Source of the DNA: ANME-2 cluster archaeon
GTDB taxonomy: Archaea > Halobacteriota > Methanosarcinia > Methanosarcinales > Methanocomedenaceae
DNA: 56,296 nucleotides
Assembly (NCBI GenBank): GCA_014237145.1
Contig: JAAXOC010000092.1
Coordinates: 1,569-57,864, forward strand
Direction: 5' to 3'
Shown: positions 43,637-53,176 of the stretch, in pieces
How the letters are laid out: each line of letters starts with the position of its first letter
Position numbering within the stretch: the first letter of the stretch is position 1
Notes under the pieces: generated by a model
The model's input: only the letters and a program-made list of their open reading frames with translations
Database searches by the model: none
Told to the model about the DNA's origin: nothing
Made by a program: the position numbers and the translations under genes

Positions 43637-45016
43637 ATGAAACTCTGTCCCAGTGGCATTGCATACCTGGATAAAATATTAGGTGGTGGCCTGCCAAAAC
43701 CATCATTGATCCTTATCGCAGGCAGCGTAGGTGTCGGGAAAACCACCCTGGCATTACAATCATTATCAGCGGCGGCTTCGAACGGTGAAAAAGCACTCTA
43801 TATCCCCCTCACGTCCCAGTCACCGGAAAAACTGATGGACTATTTGCACAATCACACCTTTTATAATGATAATATCATTGTCCGTCCTGTCGACCGCTCC
43901 ACTGCCGAGAAGGACCCACTGACCATACTTCTGGACATAGGTACCATAATGGCTTCTACCAATCCTGACCGGGTAGTGATAAACCCGCTGACTACACTGG
44001 GTTTCGGCTTCCCTGTCAGTGAGATACGCCGCTTTTTTTATTCCTTTGATGCAATGCTACAGGACTGGTCTGCCCAAACACTTGTAACAGGCGAATTGAG
44101 CAGGCCGGAAGTCCACAATTCGATCCTGTCCCATATTACAGACGGCGTGATATACCTAGACCAAAGAACGATCGGGAACAAGACTAACAGGAAGATGGAT
44201 ATAATCAAAATGCGGGGTGGGGGTGAAACATCTGATATTAACCGATCTTATGAGTTCAAGATCGAAACAGAAGGTATCCGTATCTTCCCAAAACTTGAAC
44301 CTGTAATAAGCGACCGGCAATTAGGCAATCACCAACTGTCAACCGGAGTTAGGGGACTTGACAGCATGATGCATGGAGGGATACCTGCCCAATCCACAGT
44401 ACTGGTCATAGGGGGACCAGGGACTGGTAAGACACTTCTTGGCCTGCAGTTCATAATGACAGGACTAAAACAGGGTGAACCTGGAATGATCATACTGTTC
44501 GAGGAACGCGAGAACCAGTTGATATATGAAGCATCCAGGATGGGATGGGACCTTAAGGGGTTCATGGATAGTGGCCTGCTTAGGATAATCTATGCATATC
44601 CCAGGGATATTTCACCGGACGAACACAACCTGGAGATTAAATCGCAAGTGGAGGACATTAGTGTAAAACGATTGCTATATGATGGGGTCTATAACCTTGA
44701 ATCAGTCATACCAGATCCGGTAGAATTGAGGGAACATATCAGGTTGCTCAGTGATTTTTTAAAATACAAAGGCATCACCGTTATGCTGACCAACGAGGTA
44801 TCAAAGAAAATTGCACCTGGCAACATACCTAGTATGAGTATATCATCCATAGCCGATGCCATTATCATGCTTAATTTTACAGACGGGCAGAACAGGTTTG
44901 ACCGTACCATGTCAGTTCTTAAGCTAAGGGGTAGCCACCATGACCTGTCTGTAAGGAACTACATTATCCGGGATCATGGTATCGAGATAGTCCGGAAAGG
45001 ATTTGATGGAATTTAA
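43637..45016 (+). CDS. Double-domain KaiC-like (RAD55) ATPase
   Basis: This 459-residue protein has two RecA/KaiC repeats. Domain 1 (about 1-225) has GSVGVGKTT but PLTSQSPEKL where KaiC has the catalytic Glu pair. Domain 2 (about 240-459) has GGPGTGKTLL and LFEERENQL with the Glu pair. Only domain 2 may hydrolyse ATP. The role is unknown: archaeal KaiC-like proteins are signalling or motility ATPases rather than clock parts here. TATA-like GTATAAATATTTAAATA lies about 25-40 bp before the ATG. Confidence 0.85.
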   Translation: MKLCPSGIAYLDKILGGGLPKPSLILIAGSVGVGKTTLALQSLSAAASNGEKALYIPLTSQSPEKLMDYLHNHTFYNDNIIVRPVDRSTAEKDPLTILLDIGTIMASTNPDRVVINPLTTLGFGFPVSEIRRFFYSFDAMLQDWSAQTLVTGELSRPEVHNSILSHITDGVIYLDQRTIGNKTNRKMDIIKMRGGGETSDINRSYEFKIETEGIRIFPKLEPVISDRQLGNHQLSTGVRGLDSMMHGGIPAQSTVLVIGGPGTGKTLLGLQFIMTGLKQGEPGMIILFEERENQLIYEASRMGWDLKGFMDSGLLRIIYAYPRDISPDEHNLEIKSQVEDISVKRLLYDGVYNLESVIPDPVELREHIRLLSDFLKYKGITVMLTNEVSKKIAPGNIPSMSISSIADAIIMLNFTDGQNRFDRTMSVLKLRGSHHDLSVRNYIIRDHGIEIVRKGFDGI

Positions 45017-45018
45017 TG

Positions 45019-45408
45019 TTATTCGACAACGAACTTGGTACCGTAATAGATCATACCCTTTTCACTTTCCTCGCCCAGTTTCCTGAACACTGAACGTACC
45101 CTGGTACCGATCTCTAATTCTCCTGGTTCGCATATTACCTGGCCGGTCAGGCTGGGACCTTCGTTTAACTTAATGATTGCCAGATTATATGGTACCTGGT
45201 TGGCATAGCCCTTAGCTGCCGTATGGATCACAGTATAAGTGATAACCTCGCCTTTGCCTTCGAACTGGTAACTCTCGATCTTCCCATCCCTGCGGCAGGT
45301 GGGACACATCTGCCTGGGCGGGAAATAATATTCTCCACAATTCGTGCAGTGGGTGCCTATGAGATTATACCTGTGCGGGATCTTTCTCCAGAACCTTGAA
45401 ACTGTCAT
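45019..45408 (-). CDS. DUF35 OB-fold/zinc-ribbon protein of the thiolase/HMG-CoA synthase complex
   Basis: This 129-residue protein has zinc-ribbon cysteines C21, C24, C35 and C38 followed by an OB-fold (GKGEVITYTVIHTAAKGY; PYNLAIIKL). Known work on archaeal homologues shows DUF35 bridging acetoacetyl-CoA thiolase and HMG-CoA synthase and sharing a CoA site so that the intermediate is channelled. It is the last gene of the operon, 6 bp after the thiolase. Confidence 0.93.
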   Translation of the reverse strand: MTVSRFWRKIPHRYNLIGTHCTNCGEYYFPPRQMCPTCRRDGKIESYQFEGKGEVITYTVIHTAAKGYANQVPYNLAIIKLNEGPSLTGQVICEPGELEIGTRVRSVFRKLGEESEKGMIYYGTKFVVE

Positions 45409-45414
45409 TTCATA

Positions 45415-46587
45415 TCACCTGTCCCTCGAAAAAATATGTACTACAGCAGTACCGCCCGAACCGCCTACGTTATGTGTCATACCGATTCCGGCACCATCGA
45501 CCTGGCTTTTACCTGCTGTTCCCCTCAACTGCTCTGTGATCACCACTGCCTGTTTGATACCGGTTGCTCCCACCGGATGCCCGCAGGCCTTAAGACCTCC
45601 GGATGGATTTACAGGTATGCTGCTGTCAATAGCAGTCTCACCATCTTCCGATGCCCTGCCACCATCACCTTTTTTGAAAAATCCAAGGTCTTCTATGGCG
45701 CATATCTCGGCAATAGTAAAGCAGTCGTGTACTTCAACCAGATCTATATCGTCAGGAGTAAGTCCGGCCATTTTATATGCCCGCTGACCTGCCACCATTG
45801 AAGCGTCGAGTGTGGTTATATCCGCCCTGTCGTGGAGGGAGATAGGACTGCTGGCCTGGGTCGTAGCCTTCACGTATACTGGAGTGTCAGTATATTTCTT
45901 TGCAACATCTGCCGGGGCCAGCACCACAGCAGCCGCACCGTCAGATATTGGAGAACAATCGAACATGTGCAGGGGATCGGCCACCATGTTGGACTGCAGT
46001 ACTGTATCAAGGGTGATCTCGTTTCTGAACTGGGCGATCGGGTTCATGGTACCGTTATGATGGTTCTTCACAGAAACAGCGGCCATCTGCTCTGATGTAG
46101 TACCGTATTTATGCATATGAAGCCTGGCTATCATGGCATACAGACCAGGGAACGTGGCACCCATGATGCCTTCCCATTCCCTGTCGGCCGCAGCTGCCAG
46201 TGCATCGGTGGCTGTGTCCAGGTCCACATCTGTCATTTTCTCGCCACCTGCGGCCACTATAATATCAGCATATCCGGAAGCCACTGCCAGAATGCCCTGG
46301 CGCAGTGCAAGGCCGCCGGAAGCACATGCTGCTTCCACTCTTGTGGCGGGCACATGCAGTTTACTGGCCAACCCGGAATAATCGGCTATCAGGCTGCCCA
46401 CATGTTCCTGCTCCACAAACCTGCCGCTGCTCATATTACCCATATACAGACCGTCGATCTCTTCCCCCTGGATACCTGCATCTACGATAGCGGACACTCC
46501 GGCCTCAACGAAAATATCCCTCAGGGAACGGTCCCATAACTCTCCGAACTTTGTACAGCCAGTACCTATAATTGCAACATCCCTCAT
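45415..46587 (-). CDS. Acetyl-CoA C-acetyltransferase (acetoacetyl-CoA thiolase)
   Basis: This 390-residue thiolase-fold enzyme has the nucleophilic Cys in [11 protein letters not shown] (C88), the EVHDCFT segment and the [13 protein letters not shown] catalytic loop. It condenses two acetyl-CoA at the start of the mevalonate pathway that makes archaeal isoprenoid lipids. It lies 6 bp after HMG-CoA synthase and 6 bp before DUF35. Confidence 0.93.
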   Translation of the reverse strand: MRDVAIIGTGCTKFGELWDRSLRDIFVEAGVSAIVDAGIQGEEIDGLYMGNMSSGRFVEQEHVGSLIADYSGLASKLHVPATRVEAACASGGLALRQGILAVASGYADIIVAAGGEKMTDVDLDTATDALAAAADREWEGIMGATFPGLYAMIARLHMHKYGTTSEQMAAVSVKNHHNGTMNPIAQFRNEITLDTVLQSNMVADPLHMFDCSPISDGAAAVVLAPADVAKKYTDTPVYVKATTQASSPISLHDRADITTLDASMVAGQRAYKMAGLTPDDIDLVEVHDCFTIAEICAIEDLGFFKKGDGGRASEDGETAIDSSIPVNPSGGLKACGHPVGATGIKQAVVITEQLRGTAGKSQVDGAGIGMTHNVGGSGGTAVVHIFSRDR

Positions 46588-46593
46588 CTTGCA

Positions 46594-47634
46594 TCACACC
46601 CTTATCTTACCCTTATGCTTGGCATAGTTTGCATAATCCAGGTATATCGGATCGGCAAGCAATTCATGCACCTTTGGAGCACCATTGCGTATATCCTCTA
46701 TCTTATCAGTGACCGTGATGCTGAAAGCATCACTGCCTGCACCTGAACCAAATGCTGTCATAAATATCCTGTCCCCTTCCTTTGCCTGGTCCAGGATGGC
46801 GGCCAGCCCGATCATACATGAACCGGAATATGTGTTACCTAACATGGGAACCACCAGTCCTGGCTTTATTTGCTCATTGGTAAATCCAAGCATCCCGGCA
46901 GCCCTTTCAGGGAACTTACCATTGGGCTGGTGGAATACTGCATAATCATAATCCAAAGGTTTTGAACCGATCTTTTCCATCAGTCCTTTTGCCGCCGATG
47001 TCACGTGCTTGAAATAACCCGGATCACCGGTAAACCTGCCCCCATGTTCAGGATAAAGCATTCCCTCACGCCTCCAGAAATCAGGGGTATCGGTTGTAAA
47101 TGAGTATGTATCTTCGATAATTGCTGCCAGGTCAGATGAGCCTATCACATAGGCAGCACCTCCGGCAGCAGCCGTATATTCCAGTGCATCACCCGGCGCA
47201 CCCTGGGACACGTCCGAACCTATGGCAAGGCCAATATCTATCATGCCTGAAACTACCAGGCCCATGCAGGTCTGGATAGCGGCTGTACCTGCCTTGCAGG
47301 CAAATTCATAATCGGCTGCTGTAAGGACGGGTTCAGCCCCGATAGCCGCTGCCACTATGGTACTTGTGGGTTTAACGGCATATGGGTGGCTTTCGGACCC
47401 TGTATAAATAGCACCAACCCTGGAAGTGTCAATATTGCCTCTTCTTACAGCACTGCGTGCTGCTTCAACAGCAATGGTAATGGCGTCCTCGTCAAGGTCG
47501 GGTACTGATTTTTCATTAACCTTCAGCCCTTTCTTGATAGATGCGGCATCTGCTCCCCAGACCGCAGCGATATCTTCCAGTTTTATGCGGTATCGGGGGA
47601 TATATACGCCGTATGATACAATGCCTACTTTCAT
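46594..47634 (-). CDS. Hydroxymethylglutaryl-CoA synthase (archaeal)
   Basis: From ATG 47634 (AGGTGAACC upstream) the enzyme has 346 residues, starting [17 protein letters not shown]. Catalytic elements are [12 protein letters not shown] (Glu), [13 protein letters not shown] (C113) and the His in [10 protein letters not shown]. It joins acetoacetyl-CoA and acetyl-CoA to HMG-CoA. It is the first gene of the HMGS-thiolase-DUF35 operon, 78 bp after an HTH regulator on the same strand. Confidence 0.95.
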   Translation of the reverse strand: MKVGIVSYGVYIPRYRIKLEDIAAVWGADAASIKKGLKVNEKSVPDLDEDAITIAVEAARSAVRRGNIDTSRVGAIYTGSESHPYAVKPTSTIVAAAIGAEPVLTAADYEFACKAGTAAIQTCMGLVVSGMIDIGLAIGSDVSQGAPGDALEYTAAAGGAAYVIGSSDLAAIIEDTYSFTTDTPDFWRREGMLYPEHGGRFTGDPGYFKHVTSAAKGLMEKIGSKPLDYDYAVFHQPNGKFPERAAGMLGFTNEQIKPGLVVPMLGNTYSGSCMIGLAAILDQAKEGDRIFMTAFGSGAGSDAFSITVTDKIEDIRNGAPKVHELLADPIYLDYANYAKHKGKIRV

Positions 47635-47712
47635 ATGGTTCACCTAACTTATGGTAATAATATTATATTTCGAAGAATAATGGCCTATCTGGTAAATCTG
47701 TTGTGGTTGCCG

Positions 47713-48441
47713 TTAACGTGATTGAAGTATCTCGATCATCGATTCCACAGGCATCATTGTTGACAATAAGTGAATGTTCTCAACCTCGGCGATCTTCCTG
47801 GCAATGGGGTCAACGTCCTTTCCTTTAAGCCCGTGAAGCACAATGGCACCGGGCTTGAGGCTGGTAACCCTGATGGCAACCAGCGGGGACCTGCCCGTGG
47901 ATACCCTGGTGAAGATCATGGCCCTCTCTGTGCTCCATCCGTAAAGTCTCTGGAACTCATAGGAAGGCAATTCAAGGATTGCCTTGAGGCTGTCTACCAC
48001 TGTATAACCGTATAGCTGTTTATCGTATTCTGTTTTCTGCGTGTGTACTATTTCAGCTTCAATGAGGTCTGCAAGTTCGGTCACGGGCATAGGGGAAGTA
48101 TATTCATGGATGTCGAACACGATTTTTTTATCATAACTTTCAGATATCATGTTCTCATAAGCACGGATCTTCTTACTACCACGCTGTTCGTCGATATCAA
48201 GCAGTGCGTTCACGATCTTGCTTACAATGACAGTACCTGGTGATTTCCTACGGCCGCTCTCGTAATCACTGATGACCGAAGGTGAAACATCCAGGAATGT
48301 GGATAGGTCTGACTGGGCCACATCAAAATTCAGCCTCCATTTTTTCATAACATCTCCAGGCTTGTTAGAGAGTGTTATCTCGCCAGCCATTTTTTCAGCA
48401 AGGCGATTCTTAATATCACTATCGGTATTATCCCCTTGCAT
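47713..48441 (-). CDS. XRE-type HTH regulator with archaeal C-terminal domain
   Basis: From ATG 48441 the protein has 242 residues. The HTH covers about 25-85 (WRLNFDVAQSDLSTFLDVSPSVISDYESGRR), followed by a conserved archaeal domain with LYGYTVVDSLKAIL, STGRSPLVAIRV and PGAIVLHGLKGKDVD. A TTG at 48516 would put the start inside tandem repeats and after the TATA box, so it is rejected. A TATA candidate at 48466-48474 is 25-33 bp before the ATG, suggesting a leaderless mRNA. It may regulate the downstream mevalonate-entry operon or itself (inference). Confidence 0.82.
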   Translation of the reverse strand: MQGDNTDSDIKNRLAEKMAGEITLSNKPGDVMKKWRLNFDVAQSDLSTFLDVSPSVISDYESGRRKSPGTVIVSKIVNALLDIDEQRGSKKIRAYENMISESYDKKIVFDIHEYTSPMPVTELADLIEAEIVHTQKTEYDKQLYGYTVVDSLKAILELPSYEFQRLYGWSTERAMIFTRVSTGRSPLVAIRVTSLKPGAIVLHGLKGKDVDPIARKIAEVENIHLLSTMMPVESMIEILQSR

Positions 48442-48507
48442 GTAGTGTACTAATTTACCTGCACATAATATAAACCTAACGAATACCACATCGTCATTTG
48501 ACGAAGT

Positions 48508-48576
48508 GGTCAACAACTATACCTATAAAAGGTCAACAACTATACCTATAAAAGGTCAATAACTATACCTATATAA
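48508..48576. promoter_or_regulatory. Three 23-bp tandem repeats between divergent genes
   Basis: GGTCAACAACTATACCTATA followed by AAA occurs at 48508-48530 and 48531-48553 identically. The third copy at 48554-48576 has three or so changes. The array lies between the HTH regulator (minus) and the radical SAM gene (plus), upstream of both. A period of 23 bp is close to two helical turns, as for cooperative protein binding sites. Confidence 0.75.
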
Positions 48577-48619
48577 TTGAACTAAATCATAGCAGTAATT
48601 GACAAGGAATGGAATAGCC

Positions 48620-49597
48620 ATGAGTGATGCAGAAATTAAAGCCGAGCTTATTGCCGTAGGTACTATTGATATCGACAGGTCATTACTTGGTGACATTACC
48701 GTACCAACGGCAGGACCCGGAGCAGGTAAAACAGCATTTTTCTTCAGGTGGAACGCTCACCGGGTCAGGCTGGCAGTAGATGAAGGGTCAAAGTTAAAAG
48801 CTGTGGCTGATAACGGCGATATCGTGATATTCGAGGGACCGAAAGCATTGGTCAGGGGGCATATTGAAGCGGAACTGATACACTGCCCGCAACAGGCATA
48901 TATCACTATCAGTGAGCAGTGTATTTTTGACTGCAAGTACTGTCCCGTCCCAAAACTCTCAGGTAAGATCAAGAGCCCAGGCGAGATCGTTCGCATGGTG
49001 GAGGAGGCGTACAGCACGGGTAACTTAAAGGCGATTTCCATCACATCGGGCGTGGCAGGGTCTGCTGAAGAGGAAGTGGAAAGGGCAGTAGAGGCTGTGA
49101 AAGCACTCAGGAAATACAATCTACCCATCGGGGTGTCTGTCTACCCCACAGCCGATTCCAACCGGAAATTGAAGGAAGCGGGGGTAGTGGAAGTAAAGTA
49201 CAATGTGGAGACAATGGACCGCGAAATATTCAAACGTGTATGCCCGGGTATGGACCACGATTTCATTATTGGGAAACTGAAAGAGGCAGTTGGATTGTTT
49301 GGCAGGAACTTCGTGTTTTCCAACTTTATTATCGGCCTGGGAGAATCCGACGAAACCGTGGAGGCAGGACTTGAGGAGCTGGCTTTAATGGATGTGGTGC
49401 CCATACTCAGGGCAGCAAGCATGCATCCGCTGCGAGTGGGTGAAATCGAGATTGAGCGGCCTACCAGCGAGAGACTCTTAAAACTTACACGGATACTGCG
49501 CCGGATACTGGATGAGCACGGGCTGCGGGCCGATGTGTCCCAGACCATGTGCCTGCCCTGTACCGGATGCGACCTGAACCCGCATCTGGACCTGTAA
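48620..49597 (+). CDS. Radical SAM protein (BioB-like, archaeal)
   Basis: The ATG at 48620 (AAGGAATGG upstream) is preferred to a TTG at 48599. The 325-residue protein has the radical SAM cluster motif CIFDCKYC (C101, C105, C108), SITSGVAGS and VKYNVETMDRE. A C-terminal CLPCTGCDLNP could hold a second cluster. The N-terminal GPGAGKTAFFF looks like a P-loop but lies before the barrel and is probably not one. The reaction is unknown. Its divergence from an HTH gene across tandem repeats suggests regulated expression. Confidence 0.82.
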   Translation: MSDAEIKAELIAVGTIDIDRSLLGDITVPTAGPGAGKTAFFFRWNAHRVRLAVDEGSKLKAVADNGDIVIFEGPKALVRGHIEAELIHCPQQAYITISEQCIFDCKYCPVPKLSGKIKSPGEIVRMVEEAYSTGNLKAISITSGVAGSAEEEVERAVEAVKALRKYNLPIGVSVYPTADSNRKLKEAGVVEVKYNVETMDREIFKRVCPGMDHDFIIGKLKEAVGLFGRNFVFSNFIIGLGESDETVEAGLEELALMDVVPILRAASMHPLRVGEIEIERPTSERLLKLTRILRRILDEHGLRADVSQTMCLPCTGCDLNPHLDL

Positions 49598-49609
49598 GAT
49601 GGGGGTGAC

Positions 49610-49753
49610 GTGATAATTGAGGTACGCACCGGGAATGACTGCACATGGTTCATAATACCGAACGGGTGCTACAAGGATGAGTATATTAAACACTCACCAA
49701 ATGAGGCCTGTGGAGATTATTTAGACCGACTAAGTTCCATAAGATTATTGTAA
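49610..49753 (+). CDS. Possible small ORF (47 aa), unrecognised
   Basis: GTG at 49610 begins a 47-codon frame (VIIEVRTGNDCTWFIIPNGC start) 12 bp after the radical SAM stop, preceded by GGGGGTGA at very short spacing. It overlaps the convergent ligase gene by 37 bp at the 3' end. The sequence looks protein-like, but no family was recognised. It could instead be an accidental frame. Confidence 0.3.
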   Translation: MIIEVRTGNDCTWFIIPNGCYKDEYIKHSPNEACGDYLDRLSSIRLL

Positions 49754-50475
49754 ATTTTCTCCATGGCAGCATCCAGCCATTTCTTGATATTATAACCTTC
49801 AACGATCTCCTGTAGATATATTTCAGGCTGCTCTTTCAATTCATGCACTGAATTTATGATGTTGGGCACCGCCCTGGTAATATTGTCAACAACCGGAACT
49901 GTTGCACACCGGGCTGTCCTGGACAGGGGGTTCAGGTCAACAGCAATGACCTGCTTACCCATGGCCACCAGGGCTTCGCACCTGTCCCCGTCTTCAAGAG
50001 GCACGAACACCACGTCTGCCGAATAGCTACCCTCACTGCATACCCGCCCCCTCTCTGATGACAGGCCGGGAATGAAAGCATCAGGGTCGGCACCCAACAC
50101 ACGCCGGGCACCGTGAGCTTTTAGGTGTTCAATGATCTTAAGCACCCTCTCTTCGGTCCTGTAGAACAGGTTCACTTCCAGGGGTGCATCCAGTAATATT
50201 GATAATTCCACAAGCTCTTGCGGGACAAGGGCCGCAGCGTTGCCGTTCACTGATATAACCGGGGTCCGGGCCAGCAGCAGCATGGCAGCCGCAATACGTT
50301 CGGCGGCACAGGCAGAAGATATAGTGCACTCACCGATAAGATAATCAAAGGCTTCTCCCCTACCCTGGGCTATCAGCCCTTTAACACTGGTGATACCTGA
50401 TTCCACACCACTCACTATACGCTCCCTGGTAACAAGAGACTGGTACCTGGGGTGGTTTTCAGGGATTTGGTTCAT
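49717..50475 (-). CDS. 4-phosphopantoate--beta-alanine ligase (archaeal phosphopantothenate synthetase)
   Basis: This 252-residue protein matches the archaeal enzyme: IPENHPRYQSLVTRERIV, GLIAQGRGEAFDYLIGE, SVNGNAAALVPQELVEL and VVFVPLEDGDRCEAL. It joins 4-phosphopantoate and beta-alanine with ATP in the archaeal coenzyme A route. The pantoate kinase partner is not in the window. A small upstream frame (50459-50638) overlaps its start. Confidence 0.93.
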   Translation of the reverse strand: MNQIPENHPRYQSLVTRERIVSGVESGITSVKGLIAQGRGEAFDYLIGECTISSACAAERIAAAMLLLARTPVISVNGNAAALVPQELVELSILLDAPLEVNLFYRTEERVLKIIEHLKAHGARRVLGADPDAFIPGLSSERGRVCSEGSYSADVVFVPLEDGDRCEALVAMGKQVIAVDLNPLSRTARCATVPVVDNITRAVPNIINSVHELKEQPEIYLQEIVEGYNIKKWLDAAMEKIYNNLMELSRSK

Positions 50476-50638
50476 GTGGCCTTTTAATGGGGTCCAATGG
50501 TTTTAATCCCACAGGCGTACCTTGGTTAAGTGATACTTTTATTTTTGAGTGGATTTTAGGTTTGACCCTCAGTTGTTTAATCAGTTGCTTGCGTCCGCTC
50601 TCATCTAATTTACAATACAAAGTCCAAAAAATATCCAT
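50459..50638 (-). CDS. Possible small protein (59 aa), unrecognised
   Basis: ATG 50638 opens a 59-codon frame (MDIFWTLYCKLDESGRK start, KPLDPIKRPHEPNP end). It ends 17 bp inside the phosphopantoate ligase gene in another frame, so translation could be coupled. The composition is protein-like (basic, with KIHSKIKVSLNQGTPVG). An AT-rich promoter lies just upstream, but the ribosome binding site is weak. Family unknown. Confidence 0.4.
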   Translation of the reverse strand: MDIFWTLYCKLDESGRKQLIKQLRVKPKIHSKIKVSLNQGTPVGLKPLDPIKRPHEPNP

Positions 50639-50719
50639 AATTATATACCCTATATTTATTCAATATCAGTAAAATATAATCTAACCTTATCACGCATAAA
50701 CATTATGGTGTTGTCCTAT

Positions 50720-51466
50720 CTACTGATATGCATTTTCTATCAATGAAGTATATAGCATTTCTATGATTATCTCAAGGTTTTGTATATCCTCTATATTATA
50801 TCTTACGAGTTTGTCCAGCGCTGCCTGGCTGCCGCGCTTGTACTGGTACCATAATCGCACTGCATCGAAACCTGATAGACCTGTGGTTTCGTCAGACCTT
50901 GAAAGTCCCAATTCGGTTTCGATACGTTTCAGCCCCCCGGTCAGGCCCAGCCTGCGAAGGGGATATAGCAGGTCGATATGAAGCTGGTCGAAACTGACAC
51001 CTGGCAGATGATGCTCAATAAAAGGAAGGTCGAACCGTGCCCCGTTGAAAGTGACAATGACCTTGCACCCTTCCAAGGCCTGTGGGAAATCTTCCAGGTC
51101 GATGCCGCTTATAAACACCTTTGTTCCATCGCTGCCATGTACTCCAATCATGGTTATCTCATCATAATAGGGGGACAGTCCGGTGGTCTCAATATCCAGG
51201 AATATGGTATTTTCCCTGAATTCCCTGTATGCCCGCCAGTGCTCTTTTTTGGGGAGGTTATTGGCGAAGTATGTGTGGTCACGGGCATTTAGCTTCTCTT
51301 TTGATGTGCTGATACCTTCCAGTATATGTCTTAGTTTTGATTCCGGTAGTCCGGCACGGTGGGGCTCTTCCCTGAATTCATCCCAGGACTTGATACCGCT
51401 GTCCCATATCTTTCTCTCTGTTGTGGCACCTATCCCGGGCAGGTGGATGTAACTGTTGGTGAGCAT
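50720..51466 (-). CDS. YprB-like RNase H-fold exonuclease
   Basis: From ATG 51466 the protein has 248 residues. An N-terminal HhH-like part (IHLPGIGATTERKIWDSGI) is followed by a DEDD-type exonuclease domain: FLDIETTGLSP (DxE), VTFNGARFDLPFI (NxxxFD), a DLLYPLRRLGL segment and YNIEDIQNLE (final Asp). Family members are 3'-5' nucleases linked to repair or RNA. A TTG-start extension of six residues is possible. Confidence 0.85.
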   Translation of the reverse strand: MLTNSYIHLPGIGATTERKIWDSGIKSWDEFREEPHRAGLPESKLRHILEGISTSKEKLNARDHTYFANNLPKKEHWRAYREFRENTIFLDIETTGLSPYYDEITMIGVHGSDGTKVFISGIDLEDFPQALEGCKVIVTFNGARFDLPFIEHHLPGVSFDQLHIDLLYPLRRLGLTGGLKRIETELGLSRSDETTGLSGFDAVRLWYQYKRGSQAALDKLVRYNIEDIQNLEIIIEMLYTSLIENAYQ

Positions 51467-51721
51467 ATTGAGTAATAGGGTCAACCTGATATAAATATCC
51501 CAACATTAAATGCCACGAACTGGAACACCGCGGATTCGAACTGCAGTCCAGGCGACCTAAATTATCAAGCATCTGCCAGGCTTCCGGCTGCCTTCCAATC
51601 AACATGCACAAGGGTCGGCCTTGCCTGGTGAATATCTACTTATGATAGAGATACCTGAATTAAATCCTGGATTCTAAAAAGTTAAATAATCTTCAAATAC
51701 CCATCCGGATAAGAAATATTC

Positions 51722-51985
51722 TCAAGATGACTGCTCTTGCAACTTTTCCTGCAGCCATAAATTCACAAGAGTATCAGGTGAAATACCGCGGTGTCTGGCA
51801 GATGCCTGGATTTTATCCGAAAGTTCATTGTCCACTGCATAATATATCAATTCGGATTGGATATCAACTTCGAACTCAGCAGGTCTGGTCTCATCCCAAT
51901 GATCGGTAAGCTCATGTATATCCCAGAACTCCCCAATTTCGTCATAGTCCCGTGCTTTTGATATAGAACTTTTATTATTGTTCAT
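51722..51985 (-). CDS. BrnA/CopG-like antitoxin
   Basis: ATG 51985 follows AAAGGAAG. The 87-residue protein has an EFWDIHELTDHWDET core, common in antitoxins paired with BrnT, and a ribbon-helix-helix-like end (RHRGISPDTLVNLWLQEKL). It overlaps the toxin stop by 11 bp. It should bind the toxin and repress the operon. Confidence 0.75.
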   Translation of the reverse strand: MNNNKSSISKARDYDEIGEFWDIHELTDHWDETRPAEFEVDIQSELIYYAVDNELSDKIQASARHRGISPDTLVNLWLQEKLQEQSS

Positions 51986-52256
51986 ATTTCTTCCTTTCAG
52001 CACCAGTCATGTCTCGTGCAGATATTATAAGTGCATGTTTATTTTTTTTGTATATAAAGAAGAGGATTAGAAACCTGCCTGCCTTTGACCTGCCAAGGGC
52101 GGCATATACATTTTCATTCGGATAGAACCCCTTTTCAACAAAACGGAATATCGGATTACCACTAAATACTTCATGCACTTCATCTTGCTGTACATTGTGC
52201 TTTTGTATAAGTTTTTCAATGGTTTTGTCTGTCCATATAAGACCAATGATTTTCAA
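51975..52256 (-). CDS. BrnT-family toxin
   Basis: The likely start is TTG 52256, giving MKIIGLIWTDKTIEKLIQKH. A TTG at 52280 adds eight residues. BrnT landmarks are VFSGNPIF, NVYAALGRSKAGRFLILFF and the C-terminal IISARDMTGAERKKYEQ. BrnT toxins are RelE-fold ribonucleases. It precedes and overlaps the antitoxin gene, the usual BrnT-BrnA order. Confidence 0.82.
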   Translation of the reverse strand: MKIIGLIWTDKTIEKLIQKHNVQQDEVHEVFSGNPIFRFVEKGFYPNENVYAALGRSKAGRFLILFFIYKKNKHALIISARDMTGAERKKYEQ

Positions 52257-52474
52257 TTTTACTCTCTCGATCGTGATCAATTAATTGACATTATTTACTT
52301 TTAGGAAATCCTATAATTCCTACTCTACATTCATTTTAAAGTCACTTATTGCAGATAAACTTCATTATTTTATCCTCCTCCAGCACCCCACGTCACATCT
52401 GGCACTTTTTTTAAGTAGTATAAAGTCAATAATCTTTTATCTGTGTGATATTATCACAAAAATGGAGAGTAGCC

Positions 52475-53176
52475 ATGGTGAAGAGCATACATATTGCTAT
52501 TGCAATTGTCTGTATGGCAGTAGTGCTGGCAGTAATAATCCAGCCGGTTCGAAAGGAACCTCATGTGGGAAACGAGGCTGGAGATACAATCATTCTTCCT
52601 GAACCACGAGACTCTGGCGAAGTATCGGTTGAGGAAGCCCTGCTTGATAGAAGGTCGATAAGGAATTATAAAGATGAATCGTTGAAGCTGGACGAGATTT
52701 CCCAATTGCTGTGGGCGGCACAGGGTATCACACATCCGGGGGGATACAGGACCGCTCCTTCTGCGGGTGCGCTCTACCCGCTGGAGGTCTATGTGGTTGC
52801 AGGAAATGTGGACGGGCTCCAGGCAGGAATTTATAAGTACAGGCCGCATGGGCATGAACTGGAGAAGGTGGCAGGGGGAGATGTGCGTGCTGAGCTGTGT
52901 GCTGCTGCGCTTGATCAGGAATGTATTGAGGACGGTGCTGTAGTACTGGTGTTTGCTGCGGTGTATGAGCGGACGACCCGGAAGTATGGCGATCGGGGGG
53001 TGCGGTATGTGCATATGGAAGTGGGACATGCTGCCCAGAATGTTTATTTGCAGGCGGTCTCGCTGGGTCTGGGGACTGTGGTTGTGGGGGCGTTCGATGA
53101 TGATGGGGTAGAGAGGCTGCTACAGATGCAGGATGATGAGGGGGCGCTGTGCATTATGCCTGTGGGGAGGGTGTGA
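52475..53176 (+). CDS. SagB/ThcOx-type nitroreductase family protein, membrane anchored
   Basis: The ATG at 52475 has GGAG 9-12 nt upstream. An N-terminal hydrophobic helix (about 3-23) would anchor or export it. The rest is a nitroreductase-fold FMN domain (LLDRRSIRNYKDESLKLDEISQLLWAAQGI; APSAGALYPLEVYVV; HMEVGHAAQNVYLQAVSLGLGTVVVGAF). Stand-alone archaeal SagB-like oxidoreductases have unknown substrates. No peptide precursor or YcaO gene is nearby. Confidence 0.88.
   Translation: MVKSIHIAIAIVCMAVVLAVIIQPVRKEPHVGNEAGDTIILPEPRDSGEVSVEEALLDRRSIRNYKDESLKLDEISQLLWAAQGITHPGGYRTAPSAGALYPLEVYVVAGNVDGLQAGIYKYRPHGHELEKVAGGDVRAELCAAALDQECIEDGAVVLVFAAVYERTTRKYGDRGVRYVHMEVGHAAQNVYLQAVSLGLGTVVVGAFDDDGVERLLQMQDDEGALCIMPVGRV

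Noticed and set aside
48648-48740. P-loop ATPase domain in the radical SAM protein (GPGAGKT)
   Set aside because: No Walker B or RecA/AAA fold follows. The motif precedes a radical SAM barrel and is likely a glycine-rich turn.
51490-51610. tRNA-like T arm on the minus strand (TTCGAATC with partly paired flanks)
   Set aside because: The T stem has mismatches and no matching acceptor 5' half, D arm or anticodon arm could be found upstream.
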